Assembly (NCBI GenBank): GCA_964578605.1
Contig: CAZODO010000036.1
Location: 1-51,506 of the forward strand
Direction of reading: 5' to 3'
DNA from: JAXMHN01 sp964578605
GTDB lineage: Bacteria > Verrucomicrobiota > Verrucomicrobiia > Limisphaerales > SIBE01
Length of the DNA stretch: 51,506 nt
Part shown: piece by piece, positions 8,051 through 15,662 of the stretch
Layout: each line of letters begins with the position of its first letter
Numbering within the stretch: the first letter of the stretch is position 1
Position numbers and translations under genes: made by a program
The notes under the pieces: generated by a model
Told to the model about the DNA's origin: nothing
Databases searched by the model: none
The model's input: only the letters and a program-made list of their open reading frames with translations

Positions 8051-9290
8051 CGTCTTTTCGTGGTCCGTGCGCGTTTGGCGTCCGGCCGAGCAACGGGTCC
8101 AGCGCGTGCTCCTTGACCCCGAAGAACGCTTTTAGCTCCTCGATCCTGGCTCGCGCCTCCGGGTCTGCGAACGGCGTCGACGCGCGAACGCCCGCGATCA
8201 TCAGGTTCTTAGGCGTATGTTCCGGGGGAACGAACTCGAGGACTTTGGTCCGGTACCCGGCCCATTCGAGATAGAGCGTGCGCAATCCGTCGGTGGTCCA
8301 TTCCGCCATCCGCTCGGCAAGCAGGCCATGCCGGAGCACGGGGGCGAACGGGGCCGGACGTCCGAGCTGCGGCCGCAGCTGCTGATAGCAGCAGGGCGCC
8401 ACGAGGATCAGCTCGGCGCCAGCGTCAATGCCCCGGAGGATCGCCTGGTCCGTCGCCGTATTGCACGCGTGCAAGGCGATCAAGACGTGCGCCGCCGGCA
8501 AGGCAACGGAATCGATCGTGCCCGGGAGGAAGCGCAAGTCCGGCGCGTGGATGGACTTGGCGAGGGCGTTGGTTTTGGCGGCCAACTCGGGACGGACTTC
8601 CACGCCTCGAATGTGCCCGGGCAATCCCCATACTCTCCGCCAAAGGTGCCACAGTCCGAACGTGAGGTAGCCTTTGCCGGACCCCATATCCACCAGCGTC
8701 CAATCGGGGCCTGGCTGCCGCCGGTTCGGTCCGATCCAGCCGGCATCCGCTGCCAGGTGCGCGAAGATTTCGAGGTAACGGTTGATCTGCGCGAACTTGT
8801 CGCTCATGCCCGGCCGGACCTTTCCGTTGGGGTCCGTGACCCCGAGGCCGCTGAGCCAATCGCGGGCCGAAGCGTCGAGCATTGAAGCCCGCGGCCGATC
8901 GTGTTCGCGGCTCGGGACCGGCGCGGGGGAAGGCTTATGGCGAATCAGCTTGGGCGCCTTTCCCTCCACGACTGTCAGCTGCCAATCGCTCTCCGCCGTG
9001 GACAAAAGCGCCGTGCGGAACTCTTTCCCAAGCCGTTCGCCCAACCAGGCGGCTGCCTCCGGCGCGGGCAAATTATGCACCTCGTCCCGGGTGGCATACC
9101 GGAAGGTCAACGAGAGGTGGGGCGCGCCCCGGAGGATCACCTGCCGGCCCAGGACCTTTTGGAGCCCTTCCCCATGTGGACTCACCGGGGCAAGGGCCAG
9201 TCGCACGAAGGTATCGTCTGCCAGACTCGCGGCGAGCTTCTGTCCGAACAGGGCTTGCGGATCGGGCGTGGGCTTGGACGGGGGTTGCAT
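8031..9290 (-). CDS. SAM-dependent methyltransferase, METTL25/Methyltransf_32 type
   Basis: This encodes about 419 residues. The N-terminal 150 residues form a domain I cannot name. The rest is a class I methyltransferase with the signature KFAQINRYLEIFAHL, then VDMGSGKGYLTFGLW (SAM loop), LIALHACNTATDQAI and LVAPCCYQQLRPQL. The GKGYL and APCCxxQLR motifs are typical of the Methyltransf_32 group, which includes RRNAD1/METTL25 relatives, so an RNA substrate is plausible but not shown. I use ATG at 9290; a TTG one codon upstream is also open. It lies 25 bases after the ClpX-like gene and overlaps the Rsm22-like gene. Confidence 0.78.
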   Translation of the reverse strand: MQPPSKPTPDPQALFGQKLAASLADDTFVRLALAPVSPHGEGLQKVLGRQVILRGAPHLSLTFRYATRDEVHNLPAPEAAAWLGERLGKEFRTALLSTAESDWQLTVVEGKAPKLIRHKPSPAPVPSREHDRPRASMLDASARDWLSGLGVTDPNGKVRPGMSDKFAQINRYLEIFAHLAADAGWIGPNRRQPGPDWTLVDMGSGKGYLTFGLWHLWRRVWGLPGHIRGVEVRPELAAKTNALAKSIHAPDLRFLPGTIDSVALPAAHVLIALHACNTATDQAILRGIDAGAELILVAPCCYQQLRPQLGRPAPFAPVLRHGLLAERMAEWTTDGLRTLYLEWAGYRTKVLEFVPPEHTPKNLMIAGVRASTPFADPEARARIEELKAFFGVKEHALDPLLGRTPNAHGPRKDDGPPDD

Positions 9291-9315
9291 CAAGTCAGCC
9301 TGAGAGCGCGGCGCC

Positions 9316-10872
9316 TCAGGGGTGCGCCTGCCGATAGCTTGCCACCACCCACTCGCTCAGAGTTTTGTCGGGAGCCTCAACCGCTTCGACATCGAGGACA
9401 AACGCGCGCTGGCCCGTGTTCTGAGCCACGAGCTTCAATCCAAACTGGAAGTCTTTGAACTTCTCAGCGCATAAGTCGCGGAGCGGCCGCTTCGATTCCG
9501 CAGCCGCGGCGATCAACCGGTCCTTTGCGGCGTCGGTGAAGCCGATCTTGAGTTCGTGGGCTTCCGTGAACCGCTGGGCAAACTCATCCACCAAAGCCCG
9601 CCCGATCGCCGCCTCTTCCTTCCGCTCGCTCGCGAGCAAGCCGGCCAATTGCTGTTTCGGATTGTCGACGACCTCGCGCGTGACCACAAACCGCCGGATG
9701 CTGGTGGACGGCAGTTCGTACTTGAACTCGCGGAAGACCTTTTCGCAGACGGTCATCAGCCCGCGGGCACCGGTCTGCTCTTCGGCTGCGAGTTCGGCAA
9801 TGCGGCGCAGGCCATCGTCCTGGAACAACACCTCGATGCCATACGCGCCGAAGCTCTGTTCGTACTGGCGAATGATGCTGCCTTCCGACGTTTTCAGGAT
9901 CGTGAACAGGTCTTCGACGCTCAAGGGCTGGCAGACCACCCGGACCGGCAGGCGCCCGATAAACTCCGGCTCAAATCCGAACTCGATAAAGTCCCGGGTC
10001 GTGACGTGCTCGAAACACTCTTGCGCTTCATCCAACGAGACAGGGCGCGCGCTGAAGCCGATGGTTGCTTCGCGCAACCGGCGCCGGACGATCGGTTCAA
10101 GCCCGCCAAACGCGCCGCTGACAATGAACAAAATGTGCTTGGTATTGATGACGCTCGGCGACTTCTTCCCCAGTTGCGTCATTTCCATCAGCGCCTGCAC
10201 CTGGCCCGCAATATCCTGCGGCGAGCGGACCGGCACTTCGGTCTCCTCCATCAGCTTCAAGAGATTGGTCTGCACCCCGCGCCCGCTGACGTCGCGCCCG
10301 GCCGACGTGCTGGCGGCGGCGATCTTATCGATCTCATCGATATAGATAATCCCGTACTGGGCGCGCTGGACGTCCCCGTTGCTGCGCCGGACCAACTCGC
10401 GGACAAGGTCCTCCACGTCACCGCCCACGTAGCCGGTCTCGGAGAACTTGGTCGCGTCTCCTTTGACGAACGGCACCCCGATCAGGTCGGCGATGCTGCG
10501 AATGAGGTAGGTCTTCCCGACGCCCGTCGGGCCGATCAGGATGATATTCTGCTTGGTGTAATTCGGTTGCTCGTGGCCTTCCTGGGCGAGCCGAACGTGC
10601 TGGTAATGGTCGCAAAGCGCGACACTCAAAACCTTTTTCGCCTGTTCCTGCTGGATGACGAAACGGTCCAAGTAAGCCTTCACGTCCCGCGGCTTCTGGT
10701 CGAAGCGGAATCCAGGCTCCTTCGGGCCCTGCGTTTCCCCTCCGCCGCCGGCCGTCTCGGGGCGCGTGAACGCCGCCGGCCGCATCGTGTGCATATGCTG
10801 CCGCATGAACTCGGCGAGCTGCTTTTGAAACTCCTCCGGCGACGGCGGGCCATTAAGAATAGGTGCTGCCAT
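9316..10872 (-). CDS. ClpX-like AAA+ unfoldase lacking the zinc-binding domain
   Basis: This encodes 518 residues. The AAA+ core is ClpX-like: Walker A GPTGVGKT (residues 114-121), the pore loop GYVGGDVE, Walker B IIYIDEID (175-182), RDVSGRGVQ, and sensor 2 GARGL (368-372). It retains an IGF tripeptide (271-273), the loop that docks ClpX onto ClpP. Two things differ from ClpX: the N-terminus has no four-cysteine zinc domain, only a Pro/Gly-rich lead of about 60 residues, and there is an extra C-terminal region of roughly 110 residues. I chose ATG 10872 because a promoter-like element at 10912-10939 would leave the upstream GTG (10908) without a leader. Adaptors normally bound by the zinc domain are probably not used. 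Confidence 0.85.
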   Translation of the reverse strand: MAAPILNGPPSPEEFQKQLAEFMRQHMHTMRPAAFTRPETAGGGGETQGPKEPGFRFDQKPRDVKAYLDRFVIQQEQAKKVLSVALCDHYQHVRLAQEGHEQPNYTKQNIILIGPTGVGKTYLIRSIADLIGVPFVKGDATKFSETGYVGGDVEDLVRELVRRSNGDVQRAQYGIIYIDEIDKIAAASTSAGRDVSGRGVQTNLLKLMEETEVPVRSPQDIAGQVQALMEMTQLGKKSPSVINTKHILFIVSGAFGGLEPIVRRRLREATIGFSARPVSLDEAQECFEHVTTRDFIEFGFEPEFIGRLPVRVVCQPLSVEDLFTILKTSEGSIIRQYEQSFGAYGIEVLFQDDGLRRIAELAAEEQTGARGLMTVCEKVFREFKYELPSTSIRRFVVTREVVDNPKQQLAGLLASERKEEAAIGRALVDEFAQRFTEAHELKIGFTDAAKDRLIAAAAESKRPLRDLCAEKFKDFQFGLKLVAQNTGQRAFVLDVEAVEAPDKTLSEWVVASYRQAHP

Positions 10873-10911
10873 GGTCAAACGATTCGCCCGGCGAACATTC
10901 ACCGGCACGTC

Positions 10912-10939
10912 AATATGCAGGCGCGCACCCGGGCGTCAA
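10912..10939 (-). promoter_or_regulatory. Possible promoter for the ClpX-like gene
   Basis: On the minus strand TTGACG (10939-10934) and CATATT (10917-10912) are separated by 16 bases. The -35 overlaps the glgB stop codon. Transcription would begin near 10905, about 30 bases before ATG 10872. The fit to consensus is fair, not strong. Confidence 0.4.
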
Positions 10940-13161
10940 TACCTCGGCCGGAACGCGGTCACGCTCAAGGGCGGCAAAGTGAACTCGGCCGAGAAAGGCT
11001 GGTGATGCGACGGGCGCGCTTCGGCCTGCACGCCCCCGAGATTCCCGACGTTGCCGCCCCCGTAAATCTCGGCGTCGGTATTCAGCGCTTCTTCCCAAGG
11101 CCCTTCCACGGGCAAGCCGAGCCGGTAAGCCATCCGGGGCGCCGGGGTCAGGTTCAGGATGACGAGGAGGCGGCGTTTGATGTCCTGGGTCTGGCGCACG
11201 AACGAGAGGATGCTGCTCTCGTGATCCGAGCAATCCAGCCAGTAGAAACCCTCGTGATCGTAATCGCCCTGCCAAAGGGCAGGCTCGCTGCCATAGAGTT
11301 GGTTCAAGTCCTGCATGAGCCGCTGCAGCCCCTTGTGATAGGGGCCCTGGTCCAGCAGCCACCAGTCGAGTTCGCCATTGGCATTCCATTCGGAGCGCTG
11401 CCCCAGTTCGCAGCCCATGAAGAGCAGTTTCTTGCCCGGGAATAGCCATTGATAGGCCAGCAACGCCCGCAGATTGGCGAATCCCTGCCAGTCGTCCCCG
11501 GGCATGCGCCCGCGCAACGACCCTTTCCCATGCACCACTTCATCGTGCGACAAGGGCAAGATGAAGTTCTCGTGGTGATGGTAAAGCATGGCGAAGGTCA
11601 GGTCGTTCTGATGGTACTTCCGGTAGACCGGGTCGCGGCTGAAGTACTTCAAGGTGTCGTGCATCCACCCCATGTTCCACTTGAAGGTGAACCCGAGCCC
11701 CCCAAGATAAGGCGGCCGCGTCACCAGCGGCCAGGCGGTCGATTCCTCCGCGATCGTGACTGTCCCGGGATGCTGGGTTTGCACCACGTGGTTGAAATGG
11801 CGAAGGAACTCCACCGCCTCGAGGTTCTCGCGCCCGCCAAACTGGTTCGGCAACCACTCGCCTTCCTTCCGGGAGTAATCGAGGTAAAGCATCGAAGCCA
11901 CCGCGTCCACGCGCAGCCCGTCCAGGTGGTACCGTTCGCACCAAAAGAGCGCGTTGGCCGCCAGGAAATTCCGCACTTCATGCCGGCCGTAATTGAAGAT
12001 CAGCGTGCCCCAATCCTGGTGGGCCCCTCTCCTCGGGTCCTCATGCTCATACAGCGCCGTGCCATCGAACCGCGCCAGCGCCCAGTCGTCCCTGGGGAAA
12101 TGCGCCGGCACCCAATCGATCACGATCCCGATCCCCGCCTCGTGCAGCGCGTTCACGAGGAACTGAAAGTCGTCCGGCGTCCCGTATCGGCTCGTGGGCG
12201 CGTAAAACCCAGTCACCTGGTAACCCCACGACGGATAAAACGCGTGTTCCGCCACCGGAAGGAATTCCACATGGCTGAAGCCCATCCGTTTCACGTAATC
12301 GACCAAGGGCCCCGCCAGCTCGCGATAGCTGAACGATTCGGCCATCGACTTCTTCCGCCACGAGCCCAGGTGCACCTCGTAAATGCTCATGGGCGAGCGG
12401 AACGGGTCCCGCTTCGCCCGCGCTTCCAGCCAGGCCGCGTCGCTCCATCGAAACTTGCCCGTGTTCCAGACGATGGCCGCGTTCTTCGGGGGCGCTTCAA
12501 AGAAAAAGCCGAACGGATCGGTCTTCAACGCAATCGCGCCCTGCTGGGTTCGCACCTCGAATTTGTAGAGCGCGCCTTCGCCCACGCCGGGGATGAAGAT
12601 CTCCCAGATCCCGGACGGCCCCAGCGAGCGCATCGGGTGACGACGCCCATCCCAATGGTTGAAATTGCCCACCACGCTCACGCGCTGCGCGTTGGGCGCC
12701 CAGACGGCGAAGCTCGCCCCATGCACGCCATCCACCACGCGCAATTGGGCTCCGAGCTTTTCATAGATGCGCAATTCGTTGCCCTGGCCGAAAAGGTAAA
12801 GGTCCATTTCACCGAGGGTTGGCAGGAAAGAGAACGCGTCGCGGGCCTGGCGCACCTGGCCTTGGGTGTCGGTGACGACCAGGTCATACGCGTAAACCTT
12901 CTTGGCCTGGCGGGTGACCCCTTCGAACACGCCCGCCTCATGCAGGCGCTTCAACGGGATGCGCGGCTTGCCTTTCTCGTGCGTCGGCACCACCTCCACC
13001 TTGGCTGCTTCCGGTTCGAAAGCGCGCACGACCAGGCCGGAGCCGTCTCCGAGCGGGTGCATGCCGAGGAGTTGATGCGGGGATTTGTGTTGCACCTGAA
13101 CCAGGCTGGCGAGTTCGTCTGGAGTTAAGATCATAGGCGGCCCAACGTTCGGCCTCAACAT
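10936..13161 (-). CDS. glgB: 1,4-alpha-glucan branching enzyme
   Basis: This encodes a 741-residue GH13 branching enzyme that cuts alpha-1,4 glucan and reattaches it as alpha-1,6 branches. It has the long-form layout: an N1 domain (about residues 10-110, starting near SPHQLLGMHPLGDG), a CBM48 domain (FAVWAPNAQRVSVVGNFNHW), the catalytic barrel, and a beta-sandwich end. Catalytic residues visible are the nucleophile Asp419 in GLRVDAVASM, the acid/base Glu472 in TIAEES, and the HDEV motif in LPLSHDEVVHGKGS. ATG 13161 is used; ATG 13134 is an alternative and neither has a good Shine-Dalgarno. It heads a possible minus-strand run with the ClpX-like and methyltransferase genes. Confidence 0.96.
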   Translation of the reverse strand: MLRPNVGPPMILTPDELASLVQVQHKSPHQLLGMHPLGDGSGLVVRAFEPEAAKVEVVPTHEKGKPRIPLKRLHEAGVFEGVTRQAKKVYAYDLVVTDTQGQVRQARDAFSFLPTLGEMDLYLFGQGNELRIYEKLGAQLRVVDGVHGASFAVWAPNAQRVSVVGNFNHWDGRRHPMRSLGPSGIWEIFIPGVGEGALYKFEVRTQQGAIALKTDPFGFFFEAPPKNAAIVWNTGKFRWSDAAWLEARAKRDPFRSPMSIYEVHLGSWRKKSMAESFSYRELAGPLVDYVKRMGFSHVEFLPVAEHAFYPSWGYQVTGFYAPTSRYGTPDDFQFLVNALHEAGIGIVIDWVPAHFPRDDWALARFDGTALYEHEDPRRGAHQDWGTLIFNYGRHEVRNFLAANALFWCERYHLDGLRVDAVASMLYLDYSRKEGEWLPNQFGGRENLEAVEFLRHFNHVVQTQHPGTVTIAEESTAWPLVTRPPYLGGLGFTFKWNMGWMHDTLKYFSRDPVYRKYHQNDLTFAMLYHHHENFILPLSHDEVVHGKGSLRGRMPGDDWQGFANLRALLAYQWLFPGKKLLFMGCELGQRSEWNANGELDWWLLDQGPYHKGLQRLMQDLNQLYGSEPALWQGDYDHEGFYWLDCSDHESSILSFVRQTQDIKRRLLVILNLTPAPRMAYRLGLPVEGPWEEALNTDAEIYGGGNVGNLGGVQAEARPSHHQPFSAEFTLPPLSVTAFRPRY

Positions 13162-13253
13162 CCCATGCCGTGCGGGTTAGTCCACCTTTAACTGACGGTT
13201 GCGGGGTGCCCGGACCCCGGAAACCGGACAAAACCGAGCCGCTGCATACGCAA

Positions 13254-13281
13254 TTGACATATTGCATTTATATCCTATCTA
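13254..13281 (+). promoter_or_regulatory. Promoter-like element TTGACA-N16-TATCTA
   Basis: A perfect -35 TTGACA (13254-13259) is followed after 16 bases by TATCTA (13276-13281). It faces rplM but lies about 340 bases upstream. It could be a distal rplM promoter or drive an untranslated transcript through the repeat array. Confidence 0.4.
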
Positions 13282-13286
13282 AAGTG

Positions 13287-13344
13287 GTGATATAAAAATG
13301 AAATATATCACGAGTAGAGCATGAGTATAGCACAAGTATAGCAA
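13287..13344. repeat. Hairpin plus three 11-bp repeats
   Basis: GTGATATA (13287-13294) and TATATCAC (13304-13311) are perfect inverted arms around 9 bases. Directly after come three 11-mers: GAGTAGAGCAT (13312-13322), GAGTATAGCAC (13323-13333) and AAGTATAGCAA (13334-13344). The period matches the arrays at 4441 and 31780, though the unit sequence differs. Confidence 0.75.
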
Positions 13345-13568
13345 GAGCGGAGGCGGGACCCATCCCGCCGTCTTACTCCCCACCAGCAGGGCCGGCTTGA
13401 TCAGGAGCCTCGCCCCGGAACCCTTTCCAATGCCGACCCGAAACGAGAAACCCGGACCGGGCGAAGGAGGCGCAAGCGCCAGAGGACGAGTAAGAGGTGG
13501 AAGAGGACGCGTGGAGAGGCGGATAGCGTGAATTGCCGCCCTTCTGCTCAAATGCCACTAAAACTCTG

Positions 13569-13596
13569 TTGACTTGCCCCAACCGTTTGATATTTT
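13569..13596 (+). promoter_or_regulatory. rplM-rpsI promoter
   Basis: TTGACT (13569-13574) and TATTTT (13591-13596) are 16 bases apart. Transcription would start near 13603, giving a leader of about 20 bases before the rplM ATG at 13622. Confidence 0.6.
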
Positions 13597-13621
13597 TGCC
13601 GCTCTTTATTTCGACGTCTCG

Positions 13622-14056
13622 ATGAAAACGTATTTGCCGAAAGTGGACCTCAGCCAGCGGAAATGGCACGTGGTCGACGCTGACGGGGCCGTGCTCGGGC
13701 GGCTCGCGGTCCAGGTCGCCAACGTCCTGCGTGGGAGGAATAAACCGATTTATACCAGCCATTGGGATACCGGCGATTTCGTGGTCGTCATCAACGCCGA
13801 AAAGGTCTTGGTCACCGGAAAGAAAGAGACGGACAAGAAGTACATGAGCTACTCCGGCTGGAAGAGTGGCGACCGCTATCGGACCGTCGCCCAAGTCCGG
13901 GCGCACACGCCCGAGAAGCTGATCACACACGCCGTCAAGGGCATGATCCCGAAGAACCGGCTGGGCCGCGCCCTGCTCACGAAGCTGAAAGTTTATCGGG
14001 GCAGCGAACATCCGCATGCGGCGCAGCAACCCACCCCTCTTTCCGTCAAAGACTAG
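13622..14056 (+). CDS. rplM: Ribosomal protein L13 (uL13)
   Basis: This encodes a 144-residue large-subunit protein with the expected motifs WHVVDADGAVLGRLAVQVA, DTGDFVVVINAEKV, MIPKNRLGRALLTKLKVYRG and the terminal HPHAAQQP. ATG 13622 gives the standard N-terminus MKTYLPK; an upstream in-frame ATG at 13574 falls inside the predicted promoter and is rejected. It is followed 7 bases later by rpsI, the near-universal pairing. Confidence 0.98.
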   Translation: MKTYLPKVDLSQRKWHVVDADGAVLGRLAVQVANVLRGRNKPIYTSHWDTGDFVVVINAEKVLVTGKKETDKKYMSYSGWKSGDRYRTVAQVRAHTPEKLITHAVKGMIPKNRLGRALLTKLKVYRGSEHPHAAQQPTPLSVKD

Positions 14057-14063
14057 TTGATTT

Positions 14064-14459
14064 ATGGCAGAAACGACTGAATTTCTGGGCACCGGCCGGC
14101 GCAAAACCGCGGTGGCTCGAGTGCGCCTGGCCGCGGGGTCGGGCAAAATCACCGTGAACGGCCGCCCGATGGAGAATTATTTCGTGGTGGACGCGCAGCG
14201 GTTGATGGTGGTGCAGCCGCTGAACATGACCGACACGGCGGCCAAGTTCGACGTGCGCGTCAGCGTGAGCGGCGGCGGGCCGAACGGCCAGGCCGGAGCG
14301 GTCCGGCATGGGATTGCCCGCGCGTTGCTGCGAGTCGACATGAATTTGCGTCCCACCTTGAAATCCGGAGGGATGCTGACACGCGACCCTCGTATGCGAG
14401 AGCGCAAGAAGTACGGGCAACCCGGGGCTCGGAAACGCTTCCAGTACAGCAAGCGCTAA
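14064..14459 (+). CDS. rpsI: Ribosomal protein S9 (uS9)
   Basis: This encodes a 131-residue small-subunit protein. It has the N-terminal FLGTGRRKTAVARVRL, the central GGGPNGQAGAVRHGIARALL, and the conserved C-terminal tail ending QYSKR, whose last Arg reaches the P-site tRNA in known ribosomes. It is coupled to rplM and is followed by an intrinsic terminator. Confidence 0.98.
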   Translation: MAETTEFLGTGRRKTAVARVRLAAGSGKITVNGRPMENYFVVDAQRLMVVQPLNMTDTAAKFDVRVSVSGGGPNGQAGAVRHGIARALLRVDMNLRPTLKSGGMLTRDPRMRERKKYGQPGARKRFQYSKR

Positions 14460-14485
14460 TTTTATACCGAGAAACGCTTTCGACA

Positions 14486-14518
14486 GGCCCCGCCGGAGCA
14501 ACTCTGCGGGGTCTTTTT
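14486..14518 (+). terminator. Terminator after rpsI
   Basis: CCCCGC (14488-14493) pairs with GCGGGG (14506-14511), extended by a G-T wobble, followed by TCTTTTT. It separates the ribosomal pair from argC, whose ATG is only 17 bases further on, so arginine gene expression may depend on read-through. Confidence 0.75.
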
Positions 14519-14534
14519 CGTTTCCACTGCAATC

Positions 14535-15605
14535 ATGAAGAGCAACCCAGTCCAGGTCGCCATCGTTGGCGCTTCGGGATATTCCGGCGAGGCGTTGGTC
14601 CGACTGCTCCTGAGCCATCCGCACGCCGCCTTGAGCGCGGTGACTTCGCGCCAGTACGCCGGGCAAACGCTGGCCCGGATCTTCCCGAAGTTCGCCGCGA
14701 TCCCGACCTCACGGTCCCTGCACTTTTCCGAACCCAACGCCGAGTTGCTGGCCAAGCAGGCGGAACTGGTCTTCCTGGCGCTGCCGCACGGGGTGGCGGC
14801 GGAATTCGCCGTGCCGCTGCTCGAGCGGGGGTGCCGGGTGGTGGATTTGAGCGCGGACTTCAGGCTGCGGAGCGCGGCGATCTACAAGGAGTTCTATGGC
14901 CATGACCATCCGGCGCCGGAGTTGCTCAGCCGGGCCGTGTATGGCTTGCCGGAGGTGTTTCGGGAGGAGATCAAGAGCGCGCTGCTCGTGGCCTCGCCGG
15001 GCTGCTATCCCACCAGCGTCCTGCTGCCGCTGATTCCCTTGCTCCGCGCCGGGTTGATCAAGCCGGACGGGATCATTGCCGATTCGCTGAGCGGGGTGAG
15101 CGGCGCCGGGCGGAAAGCGGAACTGGATTACCTTTTCGTCGAGTGCAACGAGAGCCTGCGGGCGTATGGGCTGCCGAAACACCGGCATCTGTCGGAGATC
15201 GAGGAGCAATTGTCGCTGGCGGCGGGAAGGCCCGTGGTCATTCAGTTCACGCCCCACTTGGTTCCGGTGAACCGCGGCATTCTGACGACGCTTTACCTTG
15301 AACCGAAGGAAAAGCTCGCAGATGGCGCGGCGGCTTCCAGACTGGCCGAAAAGGTCGGCGCGTGTTACGAGGCGGCTTACCAAGCGGAACCGTTCGTTCG
15401 GTTGCTCGAAGGCAAAGCCCTTCCCGACACCAAGAACGTGACCGGAACCAACAACGCCGAGATCGCCTGGCGGGTCGATCCGCGCACCGGGCGGCTGATC
15501 GTCCTGTGCTCGGAGGATAACCTTGTGAAAGGCGCCAGCGGCCAGGCCGTTCAAAGCATGAACCTCATGTGCGGGTTCCCCGAGACGGCGGGGTTGCTCC
15601 ACTAG
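14535..15605 (+). CDS. argC: N-acetyl-gamma-glutamyl-phosphate reductase
   Basis: This encodes a 356-residue NADPH-dependent enzyme, the third step of arginine synthesis. The Rossmann motif VAIVGASGYSGEALVRLLLSHP is at the N-terminus. The catalytic cysteine is in LVASPGCYPTSVLLPL. SGVSGAGRKAE and KHRHLSEIEEQL are standard family signatures. It opens the run argC-argJ-argB-methyltransferase-argD, all on the plus strand with short gaps. Confidence 0.97.
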   Translation: MKSNPVQVAIVGASGYSGEALVRLLLSHPHAALSAVTSRQYAGQTLARIFPKFAAIPTSRSLHFSEPNAELLAKQAELVFLALPHGVAAEFAVPLLERGCRVVDLSADFRLRSAAIYKEFYGHDHPAPELLSRAVYGLPEVFREEIKSALLVASPGCYPTSVLLPLIPLLRAGLIKPDGIIADSLSGVSGAGRKAELDYLFVECNESLRAYGLPKHRHLSEIEEQLSLAAGRPVVIQFTPHLVPVNRGILTTLYLEPKEKLADGAAASRLAEKVGACYEAAYQAEPFVRLLEGKALPDTKNVTGTNNAEIAWRVDPRTGRLIVLCSEDNLVKGASGQAVQSMNLMCGFPETAGLLH

Positions 15606-15662
15606 GCACAGCGCGGCGCGAACCCAGGCCGGCCTGAATCCGGCCGCTGACAGAGAGTCTTT

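Larger units (their letters stand above)
13162..13568. other. Divergent spacer between glgB and rplM
   Basis: No credible gene lies here. The GC-rich half nearest rplM (13350-13550) has a minus frame with no family resemblance. The AT-rich half holds a promoter-like pair, a hairpin and an 11-bp tandem array, annotated separately. Confidence 0.65.

Noticed and set aside
11449..13128. Long plus-strand open frame opposite glgB
   Set aside because: It is the antisense shadow of glgB, His/Arg/Val-rich and with no domain of its own.
13279..13551. Minus-strand 90-codon frame in the glgB-rplM spacer
   Set aside because: It runs through the tandem repeats and a promoter-like element, with low-complexity Pro/Leu/Arg content.
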